This document shows positions 1 to 5,527 of a stretch of DNA of 6,391 bases, piece by piece. This stretch comes from Thermoplasmata archaeon (lineage in GTDB: Archaea; Thermoplasmatota; E2; DHVEG-1): positions 1 to 6,391 of the forward strand of contig QMSS01000080.1 in the NCBI GenBank assembly GCA_003649715.1, in the 5' to 3' direction. Position numbers and translations under genes: made by a program. Every line of letters starts with the position of its first letter. Position 1 is the stretch's first letter. The notes under the pieces were generated by a model. It was not told the origin of the DNA, did no database searches, and worked only from the letters and a program-made list of their open reading frames with translations.

Positions 1-157
1 GGTTGAATATCTTTCTACAGGTGTTACATCTATACCTCTGTACCCCATTCCTTTGAAAACCATACTTTACTACATCACCTGAATTGCAATAAGGACATCT
101 AGGGATATCTTCCTCTACCTCTTCTTTTAGTTTAATAACACCTTTCTGCATTCCCAT
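1..157 (-). CDS. Transposase-like zinc-ribbon protein, N-terminal part (runs off the left edge)
   Basis: About 52 codons are visible, reading from 157 down to base 2; the rest lies outside the window. After a short acidic N-terminus (KLKEEVEED) the protein has a four-cysteine zinc ribbon: CPYC at residues 21-24 and CNTC at 44-47, with VVKYGFQRNGVQRYRC between them. This arrangement, with Lys/Tyr-Gly before the knuckle and an aromatic-Arg-Cys just before the second pair, is typical of the InsA-like zinc finger that opens IS1-type and several other archaeal IS transposases, where it helps bind DNA. The family is not fixed because the helix-turn-helix and catalytic domains are not visible. Two starts are possible, ATG at 157 or at 151. 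The TGGTGG just upstream is 6 bases from the second, which suits a ribosome-binding site. An in-frame stop at 185-187 limits extension. A regulatory zinc-ribbon protein is a possible alternative. Confidence 0.6.
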   Translation of the reverse strand, partial: MGMQKGVIKLKEEVEEDIPRCPYCNSGDVVKYGFQRNGVQRYRCNTCRKIFN

Positions 158-175
158 CCACCAAAAGAAAAATAC

Positions 176-207
176 GTTGATCCTTTATAAATCAACTCTC
201 AGTTGAT
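176..207 (-). promoter_or_regulatory. TATA box within a GTTGAT/ATCAAC palindrome, promoter of the transposase-like gene
   Basis: TTTATAAAT (184-192) reads as an archaeal TATA box about 27-35 bases upstream of the ATG at 157, which predicts transcription starting close to the start codon. It lies between GTTGAT (176-181) and ATCAAC (191-196). A second perfect hairpin follows, ATCAACT (191-197), CTC, AGTTGAT (201-207). The shared ATCAAC arm can thus pair to either side. The layout suggests an operator or a transposase-binding element terminus; which one is inference. Confidence 0.45.
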
Positions 208-223
208 GGGGTGCCCTTTTTGC

Positions 224-232
224 TTTTATAAA
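224..232 (+). promoter_or_regulatory. Putative TATA box for the thiolase-DUF35 operon
   Basis: TTTATAAAG-type sequence (TTTTATAAAG from 223) matches an archaeal TATA box. It predicts a start near 252-258 and a leader of about 120 bases before the ATG at 374. Weaker candidates nearer the gene are CATATAC at 265-270 and TAAAAAAG around 328-335, so the real promoter is uncertain. Confidence 0.35.
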
Positions 233-253
233 GAAAAAAGAAAAACATTTTTC

Positions 254-373
254 AACATCCTACCATATACGTCCATACGCTGTTACCCCAAAAAAGGGGG
301 AGGTCTTAACGGTGAGGCTTTTTGTCCTAAAAAAGAGAGAGAAGTTAGATTGAGAGGGAGGAATAAAATAGGT
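254..373 (+). other. Possible long 5' leader of the thiolase operon
   Basis: This stretch has no convincing gene. It contains CCCC (286-289), A6, GGGG (296-299), able to form a short GC hairpin, with GTTA (282-285) and TAAC (307-310) placed symmetrically outside it at greater distance. GGGAGG at 356-361 is the likely ribosome-binding site, 12 bases before the ATG. The stretch is open in frame with the thiolase back to an ATG at 203, but its translation does not look like thiolase sequence. No known riboswitch was recognised. Confidence 0.3.
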
Positions 374-1624
374 ATGAATAGAAAGGTATGTATTGTGGGA
401 GGAGCAACTACACCTTTTGATTATGGTCCAACTGGTTTTGAAAACATTGAGGGTGGAGCAGCAGAGTGTGTAAAAGAAACACAGAGGGATATACCAGAGT
501 TTTCTCTACGTGATATCGATCTGATGATCTATTCTCATTTCTCTGTACACTTTGGTCATCAACTTGCTCCTGAATGGATAATCCATGATCATCTTGGGCT
601 GGTGGGAATCCCACATTATCGTGTTGAGAATGGTGGGAACACAGGAGGATCTGCGTTGTATGCTGCTGCCTTGGCTGTTATGTCTGGTCATCATGATGTC
701 GTTGGTGTAATTGGATGGGAGACCATGGACTCTGTTTCGCAGTCTCAGGGAAGTGAGTTTATCGCAATGGCCTCTGACATACGTTATGAGCTCCTGGTAG
801 GTGGGATTTATCCGATTTATTATGCTGCGATGGCAAATAAATGGATGCATGAAAACAGGGTTACTGAAGAGGATGTTGCCACCATTGCTGTTAAAAATAG
901 AAACAATGCGATGGATAATCCAAAGGCACAATGGTATCGTAATGAGCATAGATACATAACTGTGGATGATGTTATGAACTCACGTCTTATCTCCTATCCT
1001 ATAAAAAAATATGATTGCTGTCTGATGTCACGTGGTGTGGCCTTCCTGCTGGTCTGCTCTGAAGAATATGCTAAAAAAGTTAATCCCGATGGATATGTTA
1101 CTATCGATGGAATGGGGTTATCAAGCTGTACTATACGTGCTGGTGACCGTCTAAATTTTCCAGGATGGATTGAACGTTATGGACCAGGATATCCAGACAT
1201 GACTGAGTTTGCTGCCTGTAGAAATGCTGCAGAGCAGGCATACAAAATGGCTGACATAGAAGATCCCTTAAGAGAAATCGACTTTGGAGAAATACATGAT
1301 GCTTTCTCCACATCAGAGGCGCAGATATATACTGCCCTTGGACTAGCAGACAAAAACAACATCGCTCAGTTCATACGTGATGAAAGAACACATATGCATG
1401 GAGACATACCAATGAACCCAGGTGGTGGGCTAATGGGATATGGGCATCCTGTTGGAGCCACAGGTATAATGAGTGCAATCGAATGTTTCTACCAATTATC
1501 CGGTATGATACCCAAGAAACATCTCAGCAGAAAAACTGAGGTGCCTGATGCAGAATGCGGTATTGTGAATAGTCATGCAGGTACAGGCACAAGTATATCA
1601 AACTTTATAATGAGGAGGCATTGA
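374..1624 (+). CDS. Thiolase-superfamily protein lacking the catalytic cysteines (SCP-x/Ltp2-like)
   Basis: This 416-residue protein spans a full thiolase fold. It opens with KVCIVGGATTPF, the usual thiolase first strand, so the ATG at 374 (GGGAGG at 356-361) is preferred over in-frame upstream starts at 203 or the TTG at 350. HDAF (residues 308-311) replaces NEAF, as in SCP-x and archaeal thiolases, and NPGGG...GHPVGATG (348-363) carries the conserved His358. The nucleophile loop, normally VNxxCxSG, reads VENGGNTGGSAL (84-95), with Gly at the cysteine position. The C-terminal cysteine motif reads NSHAGTGTS (399-407), with His401 in place of Cys. Ordinary thiolases use a covalent acyl-cysteine. 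Cysteine-less relatives such as the steroid side-chain aldolase Ltp2 pair with DUF35 proteins and cleave C-C bonds of CoA thioesters. A C-C lyase or a non-classical acyl-CoA condensing role is inferred; the substrate is unknown. The DUF35 partner gene follows after 4 bases. Confidence 0.85.
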   Translation: MNRKVCIVGGATTPFDYGPTGFENIEGGAAECVKETQRDIPEFSLRDIDLMIYSHFSVHFGHQLAPEWIIHDHLGLVGIPHYRVENGGNTGGSALYAAALAVMSGHHDVVGVIGWETMDSVSQSQGSEFIAMASDIRYELLVGGIYPIYYAAMANKWMHENRVTEEDVATIAVKNRNNAMDNPKAQWYRNEHRYITVDDVMNSRLISYPIKKYDCCLMSRGVAFLLVCSEEYAKKVNPDGYVTIDGMGLSSCTIRAGDRLNFPGWIERYGPGYPDMTEFAACRNAAEQAYKMADIEDPLREIDFGEIHDAFSTSEAQIYTALGLADKNNIAQFIRDERTHMHGDIPMNPGGGLMGYGHPVGATGIMSAIECFYQLSGMIPKKHLSRKTEVPDAECGIVNSHAGTGTSISNFIMRRH

Positions 1625-1628
1625 AAAA

Positions 1629-2300
1629 ATGGGTGAAACAGAGGTTTTAACAACAAAAAAGAAGAAAAAATTTGCATATGAACCAGTTTTTACAGAAAAA
1701 AAAGAATACCGGCCAGAAAATGTAAGGGAAGTAGGTTTTGTATTTGTTGGCCATGAGATCTCTGAGGATGGAAATGTGATGAACCAGTTTCTACACTACG
1801 ACCAGCTCTACACAATACGACATGGTCAAAACAGCAGGTTTTTCAAAGGCCTACTAGACGGAAAAATACTTGGTACAAGATGTCCACGATGTGGCGACAC
1901 ATGGGTACCAGTAAGAACACATTGCTGGAATATGGATTGTAATCTCCAAAAAACAGAATGGGTTGAGATGCCACTAAAAGCCAGGGTACATACATGGACC
2001 GTGGCAGGATGGAGTGGAAGATCTTCATTAAAAAGACTTCCAATAATACTTGTATATGGAGTAATTGAAGGAAGTAAGGTGGCTATAGCAAATGAGCTAA
2101 AAAATGTAAAACCCTGGGATGTAGAATTCAACATGCCATTAAAAATAGTTTTTAAACCGCCTGAGGAACGAATCGGTGCCATAATTGATTTCCATTTCGA
2201 ACCAGAAGATGGATGGGAGCCATCACCGATGAACAAAGAAAAAGAACGTATAAAAAAGCTTGTTGAACCTGTTTATGAATGGGTAAAAACCTTAAAATGA
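1629..2300 (+). CDS. DUF35 zinc-ribbon/OB-fold protein, partner of the upstream thiolase-like protein
   Basis: This 223-residue protein has the standard DUF35 layout. A helix with the RFFKGLLDGKILGTRC pattern (residues 70-85) leads into a rubredoxin-like zinc ribbon (C85, C88, C99, C104), followed by an OB-fold domain at about 110-190 (ARVHTWTVAG, then PIILVYGVIEG) and a charged C-terminal tail. The first 65 residues, with a KKKKK stretch at 10-14, are an extension longer than in minimal family members. In archaea DUF35 proteins bridge thiolase and HMG-CoA synthase and provide the CoA channel; in bacteria they pair with BbsB-type thiolases or Ltp2-type aldolases. GAGGAGG at 1612-1618, inside the end of the thiolase gene, is a strong ribosome-binding site 10 bases before the ATG. 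With a 4-base gap to the thiolase gene, translation should be coupled and the products made together. All four zinc ligands are present and nothing looks broken. Confidence 0.88.
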   Translation: MGETEVLTTKKKKKFAYEPVFTEKKEYRPENVREVGFVFVGHEISEDGNVMNQFLHYDQLYTIRHGQNSRFFKGLLDGKILGTRCPRCGDTWVPVRTHCWNMDCNLQKTEWVEMPLKARVHTWTVAGWSGRSSLKRLPIILVYGVIEGSKVAIANELKNVKPWDVEFNMPLKIVFKPPEERIGAIIDFHFEPEDGWEPSPMNKEKERIKKLVEPVYEWVKTLK

Positions 2301-2340
2301 AAGAAAAAAACCTAACCCATAATATAAAATCTCCCCTGTC

Positions 2341-2359
2341 TCACTTTTCTTTGCTTTTT
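2341..2359 (+). terminator. T-rich terminator after the DUF35 gene
   Basis: Pyrimidine-rich sequence with TTTT, CTTTG and CTTTTT runs lies about 40 bases after the DUF35 stop, without an obvious hairpin. This fits archaeal T-tract termination. A new TATA box downstream supports a transcript boundary here. Confidence 0.4.
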
Positions 2360-2399
2360 AAAAACATAGCAATCACCTACATGGATGGGATAATTAGAT

Positions 2400-2464
2400 G
2401 TATGAGGAAAATGTTGTCTGTAGGGTTAATTCTACAATCCATATTCTCATACTAATATAATGAG
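2400..2464. repeat. Interrupted palindrome with a competing third arm
   Basis: GTATGAG (2400-2406) and CTCATAC (2446-2452) form the outer arms. Allowing one bulge and one mismatch, they extend inward by about six more pairs. TGTAG (2419-2423) and CTACA (2432-2436) form an inner stem around an 8-base loop. A third arm, ATGAG (2460-2464), can pair with CTCAT (2446-2450) instead. The element lies just upstream of the TATA box of the SPL-type gene, so it may be an operator or a remnant mobile-element end. No protein-coding potential was seen across it. Confidence 0.45.
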
Positions 2465-2470
2465 AAAAAA

Positions 2471-2480
2471 TATTTATATC
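2471..2480 (+). promoter_or_regulatory. TATA box for the SPL-type radical SAM gene
   Basis: TATTTATATC preceded by an A-run (2465-2470) is a good archaeal TATA box. It predicts transcription starting around 2500, leaving a leader of roughly 25-30 bases before the ATG at 2528. GGTG at 2513-2516 is a possible ribosome-binding site. Confidence 0.55.
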
Positions 2481-2527
2481 TGTGTCACTGGGAGAAATTA
2501 AGGAATACTTTCGGTGTCAAAGAAAAA

Positions 2528-3373
2528 ATGTATTATGTAAGATATTTTGATCCATGGAGATCCGGTCTTTGCACTTGCCCCACAAAATACTCCCTCAACA
2601 TATATACAGGATGTGATCACTCATGTATCTACTGTTATATAACTTCCTACATACCAAATGCCTTCCAGATTAGAATAAAAAGGGATTTGATAAAAAAACT
2701 GAGGATGGATCTCAAAACCATTGATAAAAATAGGGTTATCTCTATTTCCAACTCATCAGATCCCTATCCCACTGTGGAAAAAAAGCTTGGTATAACTCGG
2801 AGAGCAATTGGCATTCTCGCTCAGAAGAGGTTTAAGTATCAGATTATCACTAAATCAGATATTGTTGTTAGAGACATTGATATACTAGAGGAATCGAGAT
2901 GTTGTGTTGCAACAACAATAACTACTCTAGATGAAGGAGTCGCAGGTAAACTGGAACCGAATGCTCCTTCACCTAAACGTAGAATAAATGCTTTATTGAA
3001 ATTACATCAAAAAGGAATTCCAGTTGTTTTGAGAATAGACCCAATAATACCATTTTTAAATGATGCAGAGATTGAACAGTTAGTCGATAGAATGTCCTTC
3101 GTGGATCATGTGGTGGTCTCAACGTTTAAACCCCGTTTCGACTCCTGGAGTAGATTTAGATCTGTTTTCCCGGATATAGCTGGAAGACTAGAAAAACTGT
3201 ACTTTAAAAGTGGTAGAAAAATAGGAAACTCCTGGTACTTACCAAGAGATATGCGATTGGATCTGCTTAGAAGAGCTAAAAATGCTGTGGAGGCATATGG
3301 AGTGAGTTTTGGCAGCTGTAGAGAAAATTTTTATTCACATCCCAGTTGCGATGGAACACATCTAATTGAATAG
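2528..3373 (+). CDS. Radical SAM protein, SPL family (SplB-like, COG1533)
   Basis: This 281-residue protein opens with the family pattern KYSLNIYTGCDHSCIYCY; C29, C33 and C36 form the CxxxCxxC motif that holds the [4Fe-4S] cluster used to cleave S-adenosylmethionine. SISNSSDPYPTVE (72-84), TTLDEGVAGKLEPNAPSPKRR (132-152) and VVLRIDPIIPFLND (166-179) are further landmarks of the COG1533 barrel, related to spore photoproduct lyase. The C-terminus has a conserved-looking GSCRENF...SCDG segment with C264 and C274, and two extra cysteines, C15 and C17, precede the cluster; any of these could bind metal or donate hydrogen, which is inference. The length is normal for archaeal members, shorter than true spore photoproduct lyase, and most of this group have no known substrate, so a DNA-repair role should not be assumed. 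It has its own TATA box and a convergent neighbour, so it is probably transcribed alone. Confidence 0.87.
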   Translation: MYYVRYFDPWRSGLCTCPTKYSLNIYTGCDHSCIYCYITSYIPNAFQIRIKRDLIKKLRMDLKTIDKNRVISISNSSDPYPTVEKKLGITRRAIGILAQKRFKYQIITKSDIVVRDIDILEESRCCVATTITTLDEGVAGKLEPNAPSPKRRINALLKLHQKGIPVVLRIDPIIPFLNDAEIEQLVDRMSFVDHVVVSTFKPRFDSWSRFRSVFPDIAGRLEKLYFKSGRKIGNSWYLPRDMRLDLLRRAKNAVEAYGVSFGSCRENFYSHPSCDGTHLIE

Positions 3374-3397
3374 TAGATCAAAACACTTCTTCTCTCT

Positions 3398-3436
3398 CCT
3401 TATTTTTTTCAGTTGTTTCTTTTAAAAACAAAAAAA
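3398..3436. terminator. Two-way terminator between convergent genes
   Basis: The gap between the SPL-type and DUF72 genes has T-runs for plus-strand transcripts (T7 at 3403-3409, then TTGTTTCTTTT). For minus-strand transcripts it has the A-runs at 3424-3428 and 3430-3436, which read TTTTTTTGTTTTT in that direction. No strong hairpin is visible, as usual for archaeal T-tract termination. Confidence 0.5.
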
Positions 3437-3458
3437 CTCTTTCTTTTCCTGGTGTTTC

Positions 3459-4175
3459 TTATATAAACTCTATTAGCTGCAGAGCATTTTTGTACATGTT
3501 TATGTTGTTGAAAAAACAGTAGACTATGTTGAATGATCTACACAATTTTATTAACTCTTTTAGATCTTTTTTTGTGTAGTCGTAGTTGTACATTTTTTTT
3601 CCAGGTGGTGATCCATGTAGACGGAAATATGCAAGTTCTTTGGTCACAGGCTGATGTGAGAATGGATCTACACAGTGTGTTAAACCAGTTTTTTTGCAGA
3701 TTTCTAGTATGATATCATCTGTCCATTCTTTTCCTCTGGGCTCCCACACATAGTGGTATGAGTTGTTTCTTATTTTTTTGAAGAAATGGAGTATGTTTTC
3801 TATGTTTTCATCATTTGGTTTGAAGCTGGCTGGGCATTGGAAGAGTACATGTTTTGCTTTTAATATGGAACAGATTTTTTCTGTTTCTTTCCAGGCGTTG
3901 ATTACCTCATCTGTTTGTTGGAAGAAACCATAGTTTTGAGGTTTTTTTAGCTTGCCTTTGTATCTTTTGTATGTTGGGCTTGATGCTGGATGTGTGATTC
4001 CCTGCCATGCTTTTATGGTGAATTCAAAGTTTTTTGGTGCCATGGATCGCCATTTTTCAGCGTTTTCGATGGTGGGTAGTGTGTAGAATGTTTTTTGTAT
4101 TTCTACTGTTTCGAATTTGTTGAAATATGTTTTCATACTTATAGGAAATCCGCAGCATCCAACTTTTATCATCAT
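3459..4175 (-). CDS. DUF72 (YecE-like, COG1801) TIM-barrel protein
   Basis: The 238-residue protein starts MMIKVGCCGFP, the usual DUF72 opening strand. FTIKAWQGITHPASSPTYKR, WEPRGKEW, CVDPF, AYFRLHG and the closing YCFFNN follow, all family landmarks in order. An in-frame ATG at 4229 would add 18 residues, but those do not resemble the family and lack a ribosome-binding site. The ATG at 4175 has a weak TGAT site about 9 bases upstream, so it is preferred; the adjacent ATG at 4172 is equally possible. DUF72 proteins fold as TIM barrels and have no firmly established reaction, though nucleic-acid or phosphoester chemistry has been suggested for the fold. The gene follows the frameshifted radical SAM gene by 73 bases (19 if the longer start is used), with no separate TATA box evident, so it is probably the second gene of that operon. 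Length is normal for archaeal members. Confidence 0.85.
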   Translation of the reverse strand: MMIKVGCCGFPISMKTYFNKFETVEIQKTFYTLPTIENAEKWRSMAPKNFEFTIKAWQGITHPASSPTYKRYKGKLKKPQNYGFFQQTDEVINAWKETEKICSILKAKHVLFQCPASFKPNDENIENILHFFKKIRNNSYHYVWEPRGKEWTDDIILEICKKTGLTHCVDPFSHQPVTKELAYFRLHGSPPGKKMYNYDYTKKDLKELIKLCRSFNIVYCFFNNINMYKNALQLIEFI

Positions 4176-4248
4176 AGTGTTTTCATCAACAAAATATTTG
4201 TTTTGATTTTGTATATGGATACATCCCATTTTTTTAGCTTGATTTTTT

Positions 4249-5330
4249 TTATATGAGTAGATGTTTGTTTCCTATGTTCACATTTTTTAAATATTTTTTT
4301 GCAGTATGATAGCATTCCTCAGCTAGTTTTCTACTTGTTGCTGGTATGTCTTGCATTTCGAAGTCTGGATGGAATGCTAGTAGAGAGTATGGTATTTCGT
4401 TGTTTAGATCTGATATGAATTTTGCGATTTTTTCAACCTCTTTTTTGTCTATGTATCCTGGTACTAGTAGTGTTGTTGCTGTCAGCAACGTTTTTCTTCT
4501 TTCTTGGAATTGCCTGGAGATCATGATGAAGTTTTCTAGTGTCCTATCATTGGGTCTTCCTGTTAATACTATGTTTAGATTTCTATCATATGCTTTTAAA
4601 TCAAATTTTATGATACCATCTGTTTTGTATGATAGCTCCGCTGCTTTTTCGACTAGGTTTTTGTTTCCTGTTCCATTCCATTCCCAGCATATTCTCACTT
4701 TTTTGTTTTCCAGTATTTTTTGGGTTGCCTTGATCAGGAAGGGTAGTTGTGGTTCTGGTGTGCCTCCGAAGTAGCATATACATTTTGCATTTGCAGCTTG
4801 CTGCACTAGTAGGTCTATTTCTACATGGTCTGCCTTGTCTATGTTTTTATGCCCGTAGTTTTGGCAGAATATGCAGTTGTATGTGCATCCGAATGGGAAA
4901 AACAGCGAGGTTGTATCCTGTTTCTCTGCTTCCTGGACAGAACCAGGAGGCGCAGCAGTTTGTTGGAAGCGGGTCAAAGTAGCTGTATAAAACACCTTTT
5001 TGTGGTTGTATGAGTATGCCTTTTTCGTTTTTTCTTAAACCACAGTATCCAGTGTTTCCTAGTCCGATTCTGCATTCGTTTGCGCAGACATGGCATGTTA
5101 TTCCATTGGAGTCATGTGGTGGTTCTGGTGGTAGATGAAAGTTTTTTCTAATCTTTTTATGTGCCTCAATGGCTATTGGAACTGCCTGCTCTGGGTTGTT
5201 TCTGATGCAGGAGAGACATACCTTTAGTGTATGTGATATTTCTCTGCTTATGCGGCCACATATCACGCATTTAGATTCCTCATATCTGTGTGAGTCATGT
5301 CTTAAAAAATTTTTTTTTGTTCCCTCCCAT
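4249..5330 (-). pseudogene. PflA-like radical SAM protein with zinc ribbon, interrupted by frameshift(s)
   Basis: Two minus-strand reading frames encode consecutive parts of one protein. The upstream frame (open 5347-4847) gives a zinc ribbon (CVIC, then CLSC), PPEPPHDSNGITC, a cysteine cluster CHVCANEC...GYCG and YFDPLPTNC...NLAVFP. The downstream frame (useful from 4899 to 4249) continues FPFGCTYNCIFCQN with the CxxxCxxC cluster motif, then YFGGTPEPQ, GIIKFDLKA, LTGRPNDRTLENF, LLAFHPDF and a terminal NIGNKHLL. This order matches archaeal COG1180-type radical SAM enzymes related to pyruvate formate-lyase activase; the target is unknown. Removing one base from a 5-base run at 4898-4902 joins the frames. 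The first frame has only a GTG (5266) as start, which would discard the first zinc-binding cysteine. ATG at 5330, close to the expected transcription start, fits if one base is also removed from the A9/T6 run (5304-5318), giving about 359 residues. Everything else is conserved, so sequencing error, very recent mutation and recoding all remain open. Confidence 0.8.
4895..4903 (-). other. Frameshift site in the radical SAM gene
   Basis: On the coding strand the sequence is GTT TTT CCC. The upstream frame reads V-F-P and then runs into 15 unrelated residues and a stop at 4847. Skipping one base makes it GTT TTC CCA TTC GGA TGC, restoring FPFGC. UUU followed by C is a sequence on which tRNA-Phe can slip by +1, but a one-base homopolymer error would look the same. 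Confidence 0.75.
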
Positions 5331-5357
5331 GCATCTATTTTATCATATTATTGTGCC

Positions 5358-5382
5358 AAAGTTTTTTTATACAAAAAACTTT
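5358..5382 (-). promoter_or_regulatory. TATA box inside a perfect 10-bp inverted repeat, promoter of the radical SAM-DUF72 operon
   Basis: AAAGTTTTTT (5358-5367) and AAAAAACTTT (5373-5382) are perfect complements around a 5-base loop. Read on the minus strand the centre gives GTATAAAAAA, an archaeal TATA box about 30-40 bases from the ATG at 5330, predicting a start near 5335-5340. On the plus strand the same stem is followed by T7 and would resemble a terminator, but no plus-strand gene needs one here. Confidence 0.5.
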
Positions 5383-5488
5383 CTTTTTTTAGGTTTCCTA
5401 CATTTAATCTTGTTTTTCAGTGGAGCAAAAAATGGGTTTATTTTTAGGAATGAGTTGGAATTAGAGCTGATTGATGGAGAGGGGTGGT

Positions 5489-5501
5489 AAAAAAAGAAAA
5501 A
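5489..5501 (-). terminator. T-tract terminator after the recombinase gene
   Basis: On the minus strand this reads TTTTTCTTTTTTT, starting about 27 bases after the recombinase stop codon. It fits archaeal T-tract termination and separates the recombinase from the next minus-strand operon. The rest of 5383-5488 holds no gene I can support. Confidence 0.45.
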
Positions 5502-5527
5502 TTTAGTTTTTTTGGGGCAAACTGGGT

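Noticed and set aside
203..373. In-frame N-terminal extension of the thiolase from an ATG at 203
   Set aside because: The 57 added residues (MMGCPFCFYK...) do not look like thiolase sequence, while MNRKVCIVGGATTPF at 374 is a typical N-terminus with GGGAGG upstream. The TATA-like site at 224-232 would also fall inside the extension.
506..949. 147-codon minus-strand open frame inside the thiolase gene
   Set aside because: It lies fully opposite a strongly conserved gene and its translation shows no domain-like pattern.
1826..2236. 136-codon minus-strand open frame inside the DUF35 gene
   Set aside because: It is antisense to a clear zinc-ribbon/OB-fold gene and has no recognisable motif.
4176..4229. 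18-residue N-terminal extension of the DUF72 protein
   Set aside because: Family proteins start at the MIKVGCCGFP strand, and the ATG at 4229 has no ribosome-binding site. It cannot be fully excluded.
4346..4774. 142-codon plus-strand open frame opposite the radical SAM gene
   Set aside because: Its Ser/Phe-rich translation is the antisense of a conserved barrel domain.
5466..5478. CTGA followed by TGATGG, resembling D'/C' boxes of a C/D sRNA
   Set aside because: No convincing outer C and D boxes or flanking stem were found at the right spacing.
5290..5490. Plus-strand open frames at 5169-5447 and 5290-5490
   Set aside because: They begin antisense to the zinc-ribbon part of the radical SAM gene, cross its promoter palindrome and are dominated by Phe/Leu from T-runs. 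The tail NELELELIDGEGW looks slightly protein-like but is too short to support.
5400..5527. Possible dif or attachment site next to the recombinase gene
   Set aside because: No roughly 28-base site with two inverted 11-base arms and a 6-base centre could be recognised.
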